Positions 61,635 to 64,000 of a stretch of DNA of 64,000 nucleotides are shown here, piece by piece (the stretch's first letter is position 1; every line of letters begins with the position of its first letter). Origin of the DNA: Sediminicola sp035798135 (GTDB lineage Bacteria; Bacteroidota; Bacteroidia; Flavobacteriales; Flavobacteriaceae); NCBI GenBank assembly GCA_035798135.1, contig JAPFBR010000002.1, positions 595,122 to 659,121 of the forward strand, given 5' to 3'. The notes under the pieces are model-generated. The model made no database searches. It was not told the DNA's origin and saw nothing but the letters and a program-made list of their open reading frames with translations. The position numbers were made by a program, and so were the translations under genes.

Positions 61635-62654
61635 ATGAGAAGAAAAAAAGTAAAACTTAAGGATATGGCAGAGATACTCAAACTCTCTATCTCTACCGTT
61701 TCCAAATCTCTTTTAGGACATACAGATATTGGGGAAGCTACCAAAAATAGGGTCTTGGAATTGGCAAAAAAAATGAACTATCAGCCAAATTTATTTGGCA
61801 AAGGATTACGTACGCAAAAAACCATGTCCATTGGAGTTATTATTCCCAATATTACAATTCATTACAGTTCCTTAATAATAAAGGGAATTATTGAATCTGC
61901 CAAGAGTTCTGGATATAGGGTTATTATTTCCGAATCTGGTCATCATTATGAGGATGAGAAAGACACCATTAATACCTTGATCAATTCCAACGTGGATGGC
62001 ATATTGCTTTCCATTGCTAGGGAATCCCATGACATTGAACATATATTAGAGGCATCCAATTTTATCCCTATTGTACTATTTGATAAAGTTTCCTCTAAAA
62101 TTCCACTGACTAAGATTATTGATGACGATGAATTTGGTGCGGAAACTGCTGTAGATCATTTAATTGAACAGGGAAGGACTAAAATTGTACTTATTCGAGA
62201 AAAATTAAAGACGTCAAATTCTGAAAACAGATATAGAGGGTATTCGAGGGCTCTCTCCAAAGCAGGTATAGCTATTAATGAAGTGCTGGTTAGGGAATGT
62301 GACTCTATGTCCGTTGAAGATGGTTATAAAGTCACAGAGACATTAATCAAAGAAAAAGTAGAATTTGATGGGTTGTTTGGAGCAACAGATAATGTGGCGA
62401 TTGGGGCTATACAAGCTTTGAAAAAAAACAATATATCAATTCCCAAGGATGTAGCCGTAATTGGGTTTAGTAATTCCAAAAATTGCACTATTATTGAACC
62501 TAATTTATCGACCATCGAGCAACCGGGGTATCATATTGGGAAATATGCCGTGAAATATTTATTGGAAGAAATCACTGAAGATAATGACATATCTACCAAT
62601 AGGACCATCGAATTAAAAACGAAACTTATTATTAGAGAGTCCAGTACCTTATAA
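61635..62654 (+). CDS. LacI-family transcriptional regulator
   Basis: The 339-residue repressor has an N-terminal helix-turn-helix and hinge (residues 5-55: VKLKDMAEILKLSISTVSKSLLGHTDIGEATKNRVLELAKKMNYQPN) and a periplasmic-binding-like effector domain (SIGVIIPNITIHYSSLIIKGIIESAKSSGYRVIISES through DVAVIGFSNSKNCTIIEPNLSTIEQPGYHIGKYAVKYLL). The ATG at 61635 gives MRRKKVKLKD; a GTG four codons earlier is less likely. It diverges from the TonB receptor gene, and a 30-bp palindrome lies between them. It should sense the substrate or an intermediate of the locus. Confidence 0.93.
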   Translation: MRRKKVKLKDMAEILKLSISTVSKSLLGHTDIGEATKNRVLELAKKMNYQPNLFGKGLRTQKTMSIGVIIPNITIHYSSLIIKGIIESAKSSGYRVIISESGHHYEDEKDTINTLINSNVDGILLSIARESHDIEHILEASNFIPIVLFDKVSSKIPLTKIIDDDEFGAETAVDHLIEQGRTKIVLIREKLKTSNSENRYRGYSRALSKAGIAINEVLVRECDSMSVEDGYKVTETLIKEKVEFDGLFGATDNVAIGAIQALKKNNISIPKDVAVIGFSNSKNCTIIEPNLSTIEQPGYHIGKYAVKYLLEEITEDNDISTNRTIELKTKLIIRESSTL

Positions 62655-62669
62655 AAATTGAAATTCTAC

Positions 62670-62900
62670 ATGCACACCAATAAAGATCTATTATTAAAAG
62701 GAGTAAAATATTTAGGATTCACCGTAGCCCTCATGTTTGCAGCTCCATTTGCCATCTATCAGGCTTTTAAAAATCAAGAGCATCCTCTTTACATTCCCGT
62801 CCTGATTATTGGGTTACTATTGGCCATTGGGGCAATTGCATTGGGTTTTTATGGGATCAAGACCATTATGGACAGTCTTTTCAATAAAGATAAGGATTAG
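62670..62900 (+). CDS. Small membrane protein, DUF6095-like
   Basis: The 76-residue protein starts MHTNKDLLLKGVKYLGFTVALMFAAPFAIYQAF and continues through a second hydrophobic segment (YIPVLIIGLLLAIGAIALGFYGIKTIM), giving two transmembrane helices and a charged tail. It resembles the flavobacterial DUF6095 family. The frame begins at a TTG (62658) but the ATG at 62670 fits the family. It lies 15 bp after the lacI-type gene and may be co-transcribed; no functional link is known. Confidence 0.8.
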   Translation: MHTNKDLLLKGVKYLGFTVALMFAAPFAIYQAFKNQEHPLYIPVLIIGLLLAIGAIALGFYGIKTIMDSLFNKDKD

Positions 62901-62915
62901 ATTATTGAAAAAAAT

Positions 62916-63101
62916 TTAGCAAACCTTAAAGCACGTTCTGTTTATAGCATCCACCATTTCTGGATAATTTAAATAACAAGAATTGCTATTAAAAACGAAG
63001 TGTCCTACCACCTTCCTTTTCCATTTCAAATTTCGAGCCTCCAATTCGGGCCATTCTTCCTTGAAAAATAGGTATTTTTGTATTTTAAAATAGTATTCAA
63101 T
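62916..63101 (-). pseudogene. Start-less open frame with protein-like sequence
   Basis: Reading the minus strand, an open frame of about 61 codons ends in TAA at 62916-62918 and encodes IEYYFKIQKYLFFKEEWPEL, then ARNLKWKRKVVGHFVFNS and NSCYLNYPEMVDAINRTCFKVC. The composition looks like a real protein, but no ATG, GTG or TTG is at its head; the first candidate is ATT at 63101, overlapping the divergent nucleotidase start by 2 bp. It could be a gene with a rare start codon, a decayed remnant, or chance. I do not recognise the family. Confidence 0.35.
63073..63080 (+). promoter_or_regulatory. Putative -7 promoter element (TATTTTTG) for the nucleotidase gene
   Basis: TATTTTTG fits TAnnTTTG and lies 19 nt before the ATG at 63100. 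No TTG at -33 spacing is visible. Confidence 0.5.
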
Positions 63102-63621
63102 GACTTTATTTGTTGATATGGACGAGGTATTTGCTGATACCTACAATGCCCATATATCATTCTACAATGCAGAATTTAATGAGAACCTTACAGCTTTGGA
63201 CTGTATGGGAAAAGAAGTATGGCAATGTGTTCCGGAAGAACGCCGAGGAAGTGTAAAAAACCATGCAAGGACAGATGGTTTTTTTCGGGATCTAGAACCT
63301 ATAAAGGACAGCAAGGAAGTTTTAAAAGAACTATCCTTAAAATATAATGTTTTTGTGGCGTCAGCTGCAATGCAATTTCCTAATTCACTACGGGAAAAAA
63401 GTGATTGGTTGGATAAGCATTATCCATTTATCCATTGGCAAAATCGTATTTTATGCGGTAGTAAGCACATTCTCTATGGCGATATTCTAATTGACGATCG
63501 AAGTTACAATCTAGAAAATTTCAATGGTCGAAAAATTTTGTTCACTTCACCCCATAACATACATACCACGGGATATGAACGAGCGGACGATTGGTTGGAG
63601 ATCGCCAATAAATTACTGTAA
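63100..63621 (+). CDS. 5'(3')-deoxyribonucleotidase, NT5C type
   Basis: The 173-residue HAD-fold protein starts MTLFVDMDEVFADTYNAHISFYN, with Asp 6 and Asp 8 as nucleophile and acid/base of the DxD motif. It has the small cap segment (KEVWQCVPEERRGSVKNHARTDGFFRDLEPIKDSKEVLKEL), motif II VFVASAAM, and motif III/IV ILYGDILIDDRSYNLENF. It matches the NT5C family of pyrimidine 5'(3')-deoxyribonucleotidases. A terminator follows 28 bp after the stop. It lies between the glycoside locus and the rRNA operon. Confidence 0.9.
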   Translation: MTLFVDMDEVFADTYNAHISFYNAEFNENLTALDCMGKEVWQCVPEERRGSVKNHARTDGFFRDLEPIKDSKEVLKELSLKYNVFVASAAMQFPNSLREKSDWLDKHYPFIHWQNRILCGSKHILYGDILIDDRSYNLENFNGRKILFTSPHNIHTTGYERADDWLEIANKLL

Positions 63622-63649
63622 CCGACCATGTAAATAGTCTTTTACCGGG

Positions 63650-63675
63650 GCTCACCATTTTTTGGTGGGCTTTTT
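63650..63675 (+). terminator. Intrinsic terminator after the nucleotidase gene
   Basis: GCTCACCA, a short T-loop and TGGTGGGC (one T-G wobble) are followed by T5. It ends the NT5C transcript before the convergent rRNA operon. Confidence 0.85.
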
Positions 63676-63733
63676 ATTTGATCCTTGGTATTGGTCCAAT
63701 TAGGCACTATTATTTCATTTTTGGTCATAAAAA

Positions 63734-63759
63734 AACCCCTCATCGTTAGATGAAGGGTT
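63734..63759 (-). terminator. Intrinsic terminator of the rRNA operon
   Basis: On the minus strand AACCC-T-TCATC-TAAC-GATGA-G-GGGTT forms an 11-bp stem that includes a U-G wobble only in this orientation, and is followed by T7. It lies 12 bp beyond the 5S 3' end. Confidence 0.88.
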
Positions 63760-63770
63760 CTTCGAAAAAA

Positions 63771-63878
63771 GGCGGCGACCTACTCTCCCACTTGGTATAG
63801 CAGTACCATCGGCGCAGATGGGCTTAACTTCCCTGTTCGGAATGGAAAGGGGTGGGCCCCATCGCCAGAGCCACCTTA
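63771..63878 (-). rRNA. rrf: 5S ribosomal RNA
   Basis: The minus strand reads from TAAGGTGGCTCTGGCGATGG at 63878 to GTGGGAGAGTAGGTCGCCGCC at 63771, about 108 nt. The terminal helix (GGTGGC../..GTCGCCGCC), the GAACAGGGAAGTTAAGCCC loop region and the GGTACTGCTAT segment are standard 5S. The operon is on the minus strand, so 23S lies to the right, beyond the window. Confidence 0.96.
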
Positions 63879-64000
63879 AGTTTTAAGTGCACGCTCTTGA
63901 TTGTGCACTGTCGCGATTGCTCACAACGAATATCGTTAACATAAAGGGACAGGGTGCGTCCCAATTAAGGGACGCCACGGTAATACAATTCACGGGGCGC
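63879..64000 (-). other. Internal spacer between 23S and 5S rRNA genes
   Basis: This 122-bp stretch upstream of 5S contains GCGTCCC-AATTAA-GGGACGC (63956-63975) and two GTGCAC palindromes, probable processing stems. I cannot recognise the 23S 3' end in it, so 23S begins outside the window. Confidence 0.6.

Noticed and set aside
63879..64000. 3' end of the 23S rRNA gene
   Set aside because: No recognisable 23S terminal sequence; the stretch is better explained as the 23S-5S spacer.
1..64000. CRISPR arrays, insertion sequences, prophage or tRNA genes
   Set aside because: No regularly spaced repeats, transposase or integrase genes, phage structural genes or tRNA cloverleaf sequences were found on reading both strands.

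Overview
The window looks like a chromosomal segment of a marine member of the Flavobacteriaceae (Bacteroidota). The evidence is low GC, promoters of the TAnnTTTG type instead of sigma70 boxes, lipoproteins and TonB-dependent receptors typical of the phylum, families largely confined to Bacteroidota (DUF4835, DUF6913, DUF4249, DUF6095 types), a monomeric NADP-isocitrate dehydrogenase, and an rRNA operon end with a Bacteroidota-like 5S gene. Species cannot be told from this window. I see no prophage, insertion sequence, CRISPR array or tRNA gene.

Layout. 1-10.7 kb: a partial lipoprotein gene, smpB, pcm, a run of plus-strand housekeeping genes (Gfo/Idh oxidoreductase, 3-hydroxyacyl-CoA dehydrogenase, DUF1015, YggS, an exonuclease/GIY-YIG fusion, a K+ channel with a zinc ribbon, miaA), then a gluconate kinase/permease pair ending in a bidirectional terminator. 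10.7-23.2 kb: minus-strand genes, comprising a two-component system, coaE, a YbbR protein, a glycosyltransferase, fabI, recN, DUF4835, coaBC, rpoZ, bamD, dapA and DUF6913. 23.2-35.2 kb: a 5'-nucleotidase split into two genes in swapped order, ligA, prmC, ribD, several small enzymes, dnaA, a low-molecular-weight phosphatase and an RsmI-type methylase. 35.2-46.6 kb: a lysozyme-like protein, mltG, dapF, a DegP/HtrA-like protease, GAPDH, trmD, rplS and isocitrate dehydrogenase. 46.7-49.9 kb: a TonB receptor with a DUF4249 lipoprotein. 49.9-62.7 kb: a catabolic locus described below. The window closes with a 5'(3')-nucleotidase and the 3' end of a minus-strand rRNA operon (5S).

Two things stand out. 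(1) 49.9-62.7 kb reads as a complete uptake and breakdown locus for a glycerate-linked compatible solute (glucosylglycerate or mannosylglucosylglycerate): TonB receptor, GT4 enzyme, GH63/MGH1-like hydrolase, long GH13_18 phosphorylase, Na+ symporter, glycerate kinase and GntP-type permease. A divergent LacI regulator shares the upstream region with a perfect 30-bp palindromic operator. (2) The histidine-kinase gene at 13 kb and the DegP-like protease at 38.5 kb share an upstream architecture: a GTTAA-N6-GTTAA direct repeat, 27-28 nt, then an identical 13-mer. This suggests a Cpx-like envelope-stress regulon in which the two-component system controls itself and the protease.
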